A stretch of 64,000 nt of DNA, taken from NCBI RefSeq assembly GCF_963675165.1, contig NC_087383.1, positions 4,432,979 to 4,496,978 of the forward strand, read 5' to 3'. The position numbers and the translations under genes were made by a program. The notes beneath the pieces were generated by a model. The model had not been told where the DNA came from and did not search any database. It saw only the letters and a program-made list of their open reading frames with translations. Below, piece by piece: positions 23,101 to 34,700 of this stretch. Each line of letters starts with the position of its first letter. The first letter of the stretch is position 1. Origin of the DNA: Halichondria panicea. Its lineage: Eukaryota > Porifera > Demospongiae > Suberitida > Halichondriidae.

Positions 23101-23621
23101 TGCAAAACATTCTAGTAATACGGTATCATTTTAAACTAATTAACCACTACACCTATGCACCCACTTAAGATGCGGTCTGATAGTGACGTGGTATGACATA
23201 CTCGTACCGTAACGTGGTTTACACTACAACTGCATGCTACAGTTGGATACTCCTCTTTATATACTCCTGATATTATTATATAGAAGTAAGAGACATGTGA
23301 AATAGATATCCACCCTTTTAATTATGGTATTAACATCTATCAAGGCAAGAAACCTTGCATGCAGGCCAGGCTACATGTATATATAGAGTAAGAGACATAC
23401 ATGATCACCATTTCGTAAATCCAGGATAATCATACCTTATTGATGCTTGTTCCATTGATGTTCTCTTCCCTGGGATTGGTGACAAATCTGTGGCATGATG
23501 ATAAATATGCTGTGGTGCTGATGGAGTACAGTATTGAAGTTAAAATCTGTGTGAGGACAGCGTTGATTCTCAATCGCCACAGCTCTTTCTTCTTGTTCAC
23601 TTTGTCACCAGTCATACCCAT
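20168..23621 (-). CDS. MFS transporter of the CLN7/MFSD8 type, tandem copy C (intact)
   Basis: Seven exons: 23436-23621, 22194-22602, 21804-22137, 21536-21691, 20563-21388, 20434-20497 and 20168-20298. Their lengths sum to 2106 nt (701 aa from the ATG at 23621; a second ATG lies at 23615), and every junction is in phase with GT-AG ends. It shares with copy A the segments PGLG, VRNxLYxxHxxG, LPIEQYQSIAWFNIACG, NPVLSDSFGLS, SDWQAIPYDQCTEYSPFHHP and CVDCPPICRGKHRTL. The helix pattern suggests an MFS fold with a large lumenal loop in the C-half, resembling lysosomal CLN7/MFSD8; the transport substrate cannot be told. The central loop between the two halves carries a 30-bp in-frame tandem repeat (SDIKLGLKNK units). 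It is the only clearly intact member of the three. Confidence 0.82.
21829..21974. repeat. 30-bp coding minisatellite in MFS copy C
   Basis: About 4.8 copies of a 30-bp unit (CGAGCTTGATATCTGATTTG plus TTCTTAAGTC). The first four are essentially identical and the outer edges are degenerate. The unit length is a multiple of three, so it encodes a 10-residue repeat (SDIKLGLKNK) in the cytoplasmic linker of the transporter. Copy A lacks it, and copy B retains one partial unit at its deletion junction. Confidence 0.95.
22749..23269. mobile_element. MITE with CAGGAGTA...TACTCCTG ends, interrupted by a second MITE
   Basis: Outer ends CAGGAGTACATAAAGAGGA and CTCTTTATATACTCCTG are inverted repeats. 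The interior corresponds to the reverse complement of 10766-11064, except that 22911-23123 is extra. It lies in intron 1 of MFS copy C. Confidence 0.8.
22911..23123. mobile_element. 213-bp MITE, ends CCGTATTACTAGAATATTTTGC, inserted at TA
   Basis: The ends CCGTATTACTAGAATATTTT and AACATTCTAGTAATACGG are inverted repeats, flanked by TA at 22909-22910 and 23124-23125. The uninterrupted host element at 10766-11064 (reverse complement) reads GCTGATATCATTT across this point, with one TA, so a TA target duplication is shown directly. A second copy lies at 42184-42394 inside TP53BP1 intron 5. The TA target suggests Tc1/mariner-type mobilisation. Confidence 0.9.
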
Positions 23622-25460
23622 TATATCTATAATTATGACACAGATGACAGCGAGTATCAAATAGTTAAATTGTATAATTATAGCTATAGTTTGATAGATC
23701 TAGCTCTGCGATCTTTGTCAGTCAACATTAGTGATACTATAATTATATAGATCTCAGTATCCACTGTAACAACTCAATAATGGAATAGATCTATAGGCTA
23801 TAGCTATAGACTTGCAGGCATTGCTGATACTATAATTATACTAAGCTTGAAACATGATGGTATTGACAGCACTTAGGTCCAGTGTTGCTATACCAGTTAA
23901 GTAATTGTTATAGATCTTAGGTTACTGGTATGCTAACAATTTTACTATCAATTATGACATGCATAATCTTAGCACCATAATTAGCTAATGTGATGCAATC
24001 TGAGAATTAAGGGACCACTCTAAAAAAGATAACACCTCTGCATGGGAGGCTAGGACCCTGGCAGTCGAATTCCTTCAAAGGAAGAAACAATTTTGCGAAG
24101 GAATGTCTGGACGAAAATTAAATCATAAATCATAATAATAATATCCTCTGGAGCCACTCAGGATCAGCCATAATTATACATGCATGCATGTACATGAATT
24201 TCAAGGAAATATGTCTGATTGTAAGGAAATAATTATTATGGTTGATCCTGAGTGTTTCTTGATATTGGAATTATGATTATTAAACCCCTTTACCTTCCAT
24301 CATGACTCGATTTTGAGTCAAACGCGTGTGCCCAGCACAAAATTGATTAAATTCACAGGGAAAATATTAAATTTCCTGCTACAGTGCTGCTACAGTGCAG
24401 CCCTTAAAATCTGCACATTTCCTGAAAAATGGCAGGTGTCCTGCAACCTATATACTTACAAAGGATAGTGCAATGTTTCCTGTATAGTTTCCTTTATTAT
24501 TCCTGAAGAAATTCAGGACATGTGTAAGATTCATAAAGGAAAGTCTACAGGACATTTTGCACTATCCTGAATTAAAGTATAGGAAATTTAGATACTTTTC
24601 CTGTGATTGTCACATGCATGTATAGTAAAGCGTAATTTTCGCCCGTGTTTTGGCATGTCCCCCGCCGAAAGGTATATGGGAGGATCTTAAGGGGGGGGGG
24701 CGCAAAACCTTGTACTTCGAGACTGTCGAAAACTGTCAAGAATTTTCAGCACGTTCCGACCATTAATTTCAAAAGGGGAGGGGATATAATAATTAACGTT
24801 TGACAAGGGTTCTGGATGTGTCTGGTTGCATGGGTTGGGTTACCAATGTGAAAAAAGGGGCCAAAATTGAGGGCCAGTGGGTGCGCAGAAATCTACACGT
24901 GAATCGGGCGAGGTGCGAGAATAATTACTTCGCAGCTGGTAAAAGTAATGGTTAATGTTTGTGATCATGATCTGTGACTGTATGTGGTGAACTGCATGAT
25001 GACATAATTATTGTATCACACCACTATAGCCTCCCTGCCATTGCAATTGACTCAATATTCATAAATACCTGACAAACATTTGCAGGATTGACCAAGAAAG
25101 AACATACCAAAGCGTACAAAAAAGTGACAAGAGAGACTTGTCACAACGTCATTAACCCATGCAGCCTCAGGTGTACGTAAACAATGAACTTTTTACAGAA
25201 ATTGTCGATTGATTCCACCTCTACACTATAAACGACTGTGAAAAAGAAAAAGAAAATTTCTCGAGGGACAGGCATGAGCGGGAAGATCAAGGGGCTGTCA
25301 ACAAAGTGAAATCTTCAACTTAAAATCAAGCATTCGTACGACATTGCTTCGATAGGTATACTATGTGGTTCTGCATGCATGCATGGAGACATACTACGAG
25401 TATAACTCTGCATCAGCCATGTGATCCATTACCAACAATTGTTATACCATATAAATACCG
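23622..25460. other. Gene-free stretch between MFS copy C and TP53BP1
   Basis: I see no exons. An inverted repeat (CACTCAGGATCAGCCATAAT at about 24155 against ATTATGGTTGATCCTGAGTG at about 24236) marks a small hairpin element of about 100 bp. A run of short TTTCCTG/CAGGAAA repeats lies at 24360-24600 and a G10 run at about 24693. Confidence 0.5.
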
Positions 25461-25690
25461 TATAGAGGGTAATTTTCGTGGGGCAAAATATTTGTGGTTT
25501 TTGTGGTTGAAGGTGGTATGACCACGAATATTTTACCCACGAATGAAGCAACCTTGCCTACCTTTACCTGCAGTGCAAGCAGCAACCACAAAAATAATAT
25601 CCACAAAATGACTAAAACTGCTCAACCACGAATATTTTGTCCCCCGAAAATTTTCTGCTCACGAATGCATGTAAGTGATATTCATTTATC
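25461..25690. mobile_element. MITE with TTTCGTGG / CCACGAA motifs, relative of 16265-16445
   Basis: TACCGTATAGAGGGTAATTT at the left and CCCCCGAAAATTTTCTGCTC at the right are partly inverted. Internal CCACGAATATTTTACCCACG and CTGCAGTGCAAGCAGC segments match the element near 16.3 kb. It lies about 80 bp beyond the TP53BP1 stop codon. Confidence 0.55.
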
Positions 25691-25767
25691 TCAACACAAC
25701 TGTTGCAATAATGTACACATAATGATGTCGATGATGCTAGACTATAAGTATGAAAGATCGAGGTTTC

Positions 25768-28700
25768 TCAACATTTGTTTATCCTAAATCTATCATACGA
25801 CAACAACTGTCCTTGAATCAGACACTGCACAATCCAGGTATGACTCAGAATACACAATGTGTCCAAGCTTGATTGGTGCTGTAGAGAGGGTGAGATTTGG
25901 TCCGGGTGCTCCGCTACTACCACAACACTGCCCGAATCTGTACAGAGCAGAGGAGGTGCCAGTGGGTGATGGTGAAACTCATACCAAGCATCATAATTTA
26001 TAGCTGTACTAGAATCAGAATTTGACAATAATAATTATCAGTTATGAAACAGCAAAGATATGTCTCAATGAAAGATTCGATCCAGTTATAATTATTTTGG
26101 GCACTTACTTGAACGTGAACGTGCAGTCATAGTTGGTAGCTTTGACAGAATGCTGGCCCCACAAGCCTCAGCAATAGAACCCCAATGCCTCTGTAGTATA
26201 CGAAGTAAGATCAATATTTTTGGTACTATTCAAAAGTGTCAAAGATGCAGGATGATTCTTTTAGAGTATCACAAATTATGTAATGTACAGCAGACTCTCG
26301 CTATTCCGGCTCTCTGAAGTACGGCCATATCGATAATATACCGGCCATTTGGTTTGGCACGGATTGCTAGCTATATAATTTTATGTATACTGCACAAAAC
26401 TCACCCTGAAGTACGGCCACTCGCTATTGCCATGGCAGGGCTGGCTGCCCCAAACTAGGTTTTCAATGTAATTTTATACGTTTCTTATGGCCGGATATGA
26501 CGTTTTGGGTGTGGTTTGGCAGATAAAATTGGATTACACTTAAATATAGAGCAGAATGACTCTTATCCTTAATTATCCTCGAGACAAGAACTGCAAAAGT
26601 ATAGTCATTTATTTTCCGAAATACAGCCACCTCGCTATTCCGGCCAAGATGCACTGTCCCAAGGGTGACCAGATTAACGAGAGTCTATTGTAGTAATTAC
26701 GGTTACCATAATTGATGTAATTACTACATTACATGCATGTATTATAATATCAAAAGCCATAATTATTATGTAGCTAGGGTTAGGATTAGGTACCTAAATG
26801 ATTGAAATTGAGGCTAAAAATAATTATACTACCTTGAAAGTCTCAATTCCGACGACATGAACAGTGCACTCTTTAAACATGATTGATCGACTACAGGGAG
26901 ACCTGCAAATACATTGCCATGGTAACATTCCATTGCACGGTCTCAAATACAAGTCACACATCATGACACATGTACGTAATTAACTCACCATGGTATGACA
27001 GTTCCATCAAAATTGTTAACGCCTGCCGGCAGTCTGTAGTCAGCATAGTCCAGCACCTTGCCCTAAAAAATCAAATAATTATAATATAGCTGGCGAAGCA
27101 AGAATTCATCGATATAAATAAAAGCACGTATTGAGTTACAAGTAGATTGTTGCTGATAAGCTGTCTAAGAAAATTCTTTTACTTGCACAACACCAACCAC
27201 ACAAACACTAGTCAACATTGCACCATGCACCCACCTGCTGAATACAGTCACTCAACCAAGAGTAGGTGATACAGGGAACATCCAATGCCAATCCTAGCAG
27301 GTACTTTTTAGTCTTACAAAAGCTATCAGATAAAACAAATGTTCTGCCATCAATCACCTGAGAGAGTAATATTTACGTAGATAAACAGATACTCATAATT
27401 ATAGGCTGTACCAAGAGTTCGTTAGGAAGAGTGCACAAGCACACAAAAGGTATTCCATATTAATTTTTTAATCATAACCACTTGAGATACAAGGCGTTGG
27501 CAATAACAACGCATGAACACATCAGTGACAATCCACCAATAAGGCATTCCATTTTAACCACAACCACTTGAGATACAAGGTGTTGGTAGTGACAATCATC
27601 ACTAATGAGCTAATACTTCACAGTTTATACAACAGCATAACTGTGGTTAGAACGGTTTCAAGTCGTTTTAAGTGGTTGCGTATTCTTCCTAATGAACTCT
27701 TGGCTGATTATGAACATGTGGTGCCATGAAAGAACAATCACTACGAATAATGCCATCACATCCACTAAACTGAGTGAGCACAGTAAAATTCCTACCTCTT
27801 GTTTGGTGAGGGTATCCGCAATTCTACCCGCCTTGCTCCTGATCTGCTTTACTGCGGTTTCCTTGTCGATCGATGTTTTCGGAGATGCTAAAAAAAAAAA
27901 TTAAACAGCAGCATGTTTATAGTATTATATGCAATGTTACCGGAAAATTGGCTGATTCAAAGATCGTCAAACCGTCAAATTAAAGTTTTTCAGTGGACAT
28001 AACATCATTGCTGTAGTAGCCACGCCAAAATCAGTGAAAATGGCTCATTCACCAAATATAATACCCGCCAAATTTTCCAGTTATACAGTAGGTGAACTAC
28101 ATGCAGCGTTTAGCTATACTATTCTGGAAGCACCAACATGATATATCACATGTCGTACGGTTAATTGATACAATAACTGAAGTGATCACCTGTTTGAGAG
28201 TCTTCCTTAGTTCTCTGAGTGAGCATGAAAACGTACCCCCTGAACATGTGCCCCTGACCTCTGGAGATGGCTGTATATAACATTTGATGTATAATAATTA
28301 TGATTATACCATCATGTAACTGTGTTTTGAAACACAGAATCTATTATACACAGTGTCAGTGCTAGTCAACTCAACTCCTATAATTATATAGAAGTGGTTC
28401 ATTTTGTATAAAATTATAATTCTATCATGCACACATGTGTGAAGGAGTTGTGTTGTGTACAAATACTTACCAGTTGTCGTTGTACCTGACGACAGCCTCT
28501 TTTTCTTAGTGCTTGACGGGAGAGTTACACCATCACTTTCTTTCACGGAGCGTCTCTTTCTCTTGCGGTTCACTATCCTCATAACAAAAACACAACAAAT
28601 ATTGTAACTACATCGTACTTGAGTTGATTGTACTATTATGAGATCAAGGACAGTAAGTATTTGCCTACTGTGCCAACAAGCAAGGTAGAAAGAAAGTGAA

Positions 28701-31700
28701 ACCTATCTCTTATTATTAGCGTACATTGAACCTATAATAATAATTATTCGTACGTGATGCAATGGACTCACCCATGGTCTTGTGTGGTATCTTGGAGTCC
28801 AGAGTGCAGCTCTTGATGGCATCTGATTGAACACAGAGACAAGCTGAAGAGAAGGTCTTCAATTCATTACCAGACCGAAGAATGAATGTTTCTTGAGCCT
28901 CATCTGAAAATCCCTCAAACACGCCTAAAAATAACATGGATTATATAATAAGTAAATGAAGATCGCGGTTATACTTAACATGTCATATGATTGATATTTC
29001 ATGCATTGTGCACACCATAAAATTATGAAATAGCCAAAAATTGTCTGTTAGCAATGTAGTGATTATCATAAAAATTAATATTCAACACAATATTATGGTT
29101 CAGTGCACCATAATAAACAATAATAATAATTATGGATAAGTAGAGGGAGCGAAACATCTACCATTTGTGACGACTCAGCCAAGAGACTATACTTACCAGT
29201 GACTGTAGTGTCAGGCTGTAATGTGTCACTCGATTGGCTTTGTGACAGTATCGGTACCGCTGACACTGACACACCCTCGCTTAAAAATTCCTGGAGAGGA
29301 ATTATTGGATGAAGTACATGGGGGACACATATATAAACTAAATACCATACCGTTAGAAGAACATTACTTGCAGTCACACTACCAGTATCTTCATCAGCGT
29401 ACTTGACACGCATCCTGGGGAACAGAATAGTAAACAGATCGTCAGAGTGACCTTCGACACATTTTAGCAAAGAAAATGCATCCACATGCACGTACGGTTT
29501 AAACTATAATCCATGCCTGTGTTTAATTAAACTGAAGTCAAAGCCATGAGACCAAAGTTCTATCTACATGTACATGTATAGTGTTCTCACCTTCCTTGCT
29601 TGTTTTTATCAGTGATGATTGTAGCCATGTACCAGCACTTGTCCTTCCATTTTGCAATGACCTTTGTACCCACCTCTAATGCAGCTGGTTTAGCGTCACA
29701 ACCGTCTGAATAAAGGGACACCCAACACATTCACCTCACAATGCAAGATTACCTTTTGTAGCACTTGTTGTTGGCTTGGGAACTTTTCTCGAGGTTTGTG
29801 CGCTATGTGTGGTGCTACTTCCAGCTTGTTTGCTTGCACTTCTAACACTTTCACACAAAGAATAAGTGGCATTAGGTGTTGCTCCAGGTAACCTACTCGC
29901 TCGTTTCCTAATTGTACTAGGCTCTTGAGTAGTTTTGACCGATGGACGAGTGTTAGCTTCTCTGTTAACAGTTCTACTTGTGCTATGATCATGGTCAATA
30001 CTTTCATGTGACGAAGCAGAACTATTAGTGTCTCTGTCTTCGCTGCTGGGGATTGGATACACTCTCCTAATCGGTGGGCGACTGTTACGATGTGATACAG
30101 TAGGTGTTGTCTCTCGACTGTTTCTATGGTTTTCTTGTCCGCAAAGTTGGGATGAAATGGGAGAATCAACCAGACTTGATTGGCTGGTAATAATATTCAT
30201 AGAAGATCCTACATTCGGTATCATGGTGGTGGATACTAACTGGGGTGACGTAGAGAAGCTGAATGAAGAATTAATTAAGGGATGTCTTGGGGCCATTTCC
30301 ACTTTCACTTCCTGGAACACTTCAGGCTCACAGGTTTCCTAATAGAGGGAATGTGGTCGCAATTACTACACACATCAGTGTGACATATTCTTGTCCGTGT
30401 AGAAATTAATAAAGCAGTTATGTATTAATGTACTGAGAACTTATAAGTACATATTAGCTTTCCGCTACTTTAGGCTTATAATGTACAATACATGTAGGTA
30501 TATAATTATTATCGTACTTACCGACCAAACTCGAGAGCTTCCATTCATCACTCGGTTATTCTTGATGACCTCAGAGCTGACTATCCGATGGTCTGTGACG
30601 GTCCGAATTGTTCTCACATGTCTCAACTCATAGCGATTCACCCCCTCTCTTCTGACCTGCTTCTTAAGCTCCTCCATACCCGAGGGTGAAATCATTGAGT
30701 AGGGGGACGTGAACTCTAGTGGCGTAGAAGGCACAGGGGACTGGAAGGATGCAGCACAAGATTGTGAGTTGGACAAGCCCCGACTAGATGAGGGGTGCTG
30801 TAGGCTAGTGATAATAGTCGGAGGATGGAGGATTTGTGAGTTTGTTGGAGTGATGAGATTTTGGCTAGAGGGATTGTTGACTTGTGAGTTGCGATTAGCT
30901 TCACTGAGTGTAGCTTCTTGAGAAGACGAATTAGTGCTATTATTGTCAGGGTGATTGCCTATAGAATTGTCTACCAATTGAATTGACTCCTGAATGATTG
31001 ATGGTGAGCCAAAAGAAGGAGGATCCACACACATTGGTTCAATCTCATTGCTTTGGTCTAAAGATCTAACAGTGGAGGTATGGGGTATTTGTTCTAAATT
31101 AGTTCCTTCCGTAGCTTGACTGCCACCAACCTCTACCGAGTCAAACACAGACCCCGGCATGTTTCTCTGCTTTCTTGGCCGTACAAATTGGACTTCACTA
31201 TATTGACTTTGTGGTTCATGCGGTTCTTTGCTCTGATTAAACAAACTCTCCGAAATGACACAACTGTCGGACACCTGTCTTCCTGTTACTCTAGATGTTG
31301 CATCAGATCTAAAACCAGAGAAAAGTGCTCCATGATTTTGATTTTCTGAAGCAAGTGCTTTGGCAGTGTCTACAGAGGCAGTGGAAGATGCTTCTTTAGG
31401 AAGGGCAATAGAGAAAGGCAAATTAAACGAGTCGGAACATTCAAGCTGGCTGTCTCCTAGCACAATAACTTTAGGGATCTGTGAGTCCACTTCAGATTGT
31501 TCGGAATTTTCAGATAGCACACCTAACACAAATCCAGGAACAGTAGTATTTTCAGGTTTCTGGCTTTCTTTTCCGGGACGTTTGGGGGTTCTTCTGTTCT
31601 TCAATGACAGTGACTTCCTAGGTGTTCTGGGAGAGCCTGTAGCCTCACGGGTAATACTTTGTACATCGGAACTGTTCTTTAGACACGTGGATACGGTTAC

Positions 31701-34700
31701 TGACTCTTCGGCAGCTTGACTATCTTCTGAACCATCTAAGTTTGTTGATTCAGCTGAGATTTTAACTTCTTCTTCATTCCTAGCAACACTTTGACGTTCA
31801 GTCGTATCACTAGTTGAGAGTGGCTGATCCACAACCGTTTGCAATGGGTCAGGAATTGAGTGATTGATTTCATCCTCTGAAATTTGTGATGATCCGGATG
31901 TAGCCGTGTCCAAGTGCAGACCAAATGAATCAGTATCACTTTGCCGAGTATTTCGATTTGACAAAACAGAGTCGGTATCTGTTGAGCTGAGCACAGAGAG
32001 AGGTGAAGCTGGGATTTGTAGAACTGTAGATTTGTCTCCAGTGGGCAACCTATCCGCATTACTAGTGGTACCGGCGACAGCTGGTGGTGCTGATTGCTGG
32101 ATTGTGTGGGCAGGTTGTGAGGGCGGTGTTATCGTTGTGAGAGGTTCGATCAGAGACCCTGAGGGAAGGTTCAGCCTAAAGGGTGCACCTGTACAAGAAA
32201 ATAAATTATTTTGACAAAAGTGGATACATACATGCACAAATAAGGTGCAATACAGGAGGGATCCCCCTAACATTTTGGTTCAGGAACCACTGTATAGAAA
32301 CTGGATTATTAGCGCATGTGCTAATGGGTCAATAGCAGACTTTTATACACTTATAGGTCAAGAATGCGCGTATAATGCCGTCCTTTTTGAGCCCCACCCA
32401 ATAATCGAATGTCTCAGTGACAGAGATGATGGCTCGACAGCTACATGTAGCTAGAAAGTAAGCAAACTTCCCAAGCAGGCAACTCTACTTGATGTATGTT
32501 ACTATGATATTATCCTATGGATACTGAAGATTATCACGAGTCTGTGCCAGTAACTGCACGAGTGCCTGCAAGGCACGAGTGACAGTTACTAGGCACGGAC
32601 GAGTGATAATCATCAGTATCCATGGGATAATGCATTTATTGCTTGGCAACCAAAATGCAGGTTGAATCTGCGCATGCGCAACATGCGGTTGCTTTATCAA
32701 CCAGAAGAATGCGTAGCAACAAAATTGATTTCTCCCAGTTGAAGACGAGTTTAAGAGAAAGAAAACAGCTAGAAAGACAAAGAAATAAGACTCTAGAACA
32801 CCAAGAGAGCTTGCAGAAGGCTACTTAAAGATTTTGTAGAGAACAGACAAGAAAAAAGACAAGAAAAACGTTGACAACCAGCAACCCGTTTTGAAAATGG
32901 ATAGTTCTGAAGGATAAACAGCATGTGCTTGCTTTCTATCATGCTCCAGTGTATCAGAAGAGGAAACATGCACCGCTATAACTGAAGAAAAGTGTGACAA
33001 CCGTTTTTGAAGCCAAAACGACTTTATACAAGCCTGAACAGGCTTATATGGTGGTGCAGTACACTTCTACATGTGCAATACTCCGCTCAAAGCACCCACT
33101 TCCAACACTGATGCCTGTTTGATGCGTTAAATATGAACACTGACAACCTCCTGACCCTCAGCTTCACTGCAAAAAGAGCACAGAAGTGATACAGAGCATC
33201 AGAAAAAAGAAAAGAGACTGATAAGCATTGCAATGCATGATTATAAGTGTGTAAACTATGTTTTTCTTGTTCTCTCACTGCTGAAAACGTTTTATTCCAA
33301 ATAAGAATCACTTCCTAGTGTGCAATAACAAGTGTGCAATAATACTTCCGGGTGTGCAATATGGAAAAATATCTGCACAGTCGGTGATGAGTCGCTTCCT
33401 GTGCAATTTGAATGTAAAACGCTGATGTCAGCACTTATTAAAAAGCAATAAAGTTCATTACGGTTCGTTTTACAATGTTTATTATAAAGGGTCCAAGAGT
33501 CAACTTCATCTATGTTTCACATTCTCATAACAGCTAGCCCAGAGTGTACTTACAGATGGATATCACTAGCTATAATCCCTACCATGCCAGGGGCGGATAC
33601 AGGGGGGGCTTTGAGCGCTGTAGCCCCCCCCCAGCTACACGGACTATAGCAGCGAGCAGCTTGGTCTCTGGATTGGGTGTGGCTTAGAGCAGCAATCATG
33701 TCACGTACTATGCCTCAGCAATCAATTCTTGCATAGCATGCAGAATAGCAGACCATTTAGTTGTAGACTGTTGAAGCTGAAGAGCAAGCTGACTGCCATG
33801 CAGTCTGAATCAGTGCAAATCTTGATGTGCGTTGCTAGCTAGTCTACTCTGATAAGGGATCATACAGAACCACAAAAACGGTTGAGGGTTTTAGTAAAAT
33901 TGCTACACTAGAAAAACAGTTGACCCTTTTTTAGCAACATTTTCTGGTGATTAGCTCCTCCCTCCTTTCAATATTCCTGTATTCACCCCTGGTATTTGCC
34001 CCTGCATGCACTGTACAAGCTAGCTAGCTCATATTTAAACGAAACTAACTGATAAAATTTTCACTAATATCATTCACATAATTGGGTATGAAAACCTGCA
34101 GTTAAGCATGCGCTTAAAAATAAAAATACAATTATAATTGAGTAAGGCGCTAATAATCCAGTTTCTACGGTAGTTGTACATGTACATAATTATGACAGAA
34201 TTCAAAGGCAACCACAAAACCCACCCAAATTCACTTAATTAACTAGGGGGGCAGCCCCTGGGTTCCTCTAGCCAGCGAAACACTCTGCGTGTCCCCCTCT
34301 ATTTCAAAATCCTGTATGACACGTCACCCCGACACATTATACCGCATAGCGAAAAATTTTCGCTATTTTCGTGTCCTACACAAAAACTAATTTGTCAGAA
34401 TTATCTGCTATAACGTGCAAAGATTAAAGGCGTGGCCTGGGAGTGCTTCCAGTAAGCAGTCAACGCACGAAATATATTCAGCGAAATGCTTTTAGAGGCT
34501 ATTTCACGCAATACAAATGCCTCGGAAATTTTGCGCTATACGGTATACCAATACCAGGAGTGCGTATAACTGTATAGCGCAATATAAAATCAATCATGTA
34601 CATTTTCGAAGTACTGCACCAGCTGCATATTCTAAAGTACGTATCACATTACATGTACGCCTACTTGTAGGTGTGTGAGCAGGTGACTCGTGTTGTTGTA

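Noticed and set aside
34594-34664. Stop codon at the end of the long serine-rich exon as the end of a separate gene
   Set aside because: A donor at 34665/34664 gives phase 1, which fits the acceptor at 32188 exactly; the combined model is in phase throughout.
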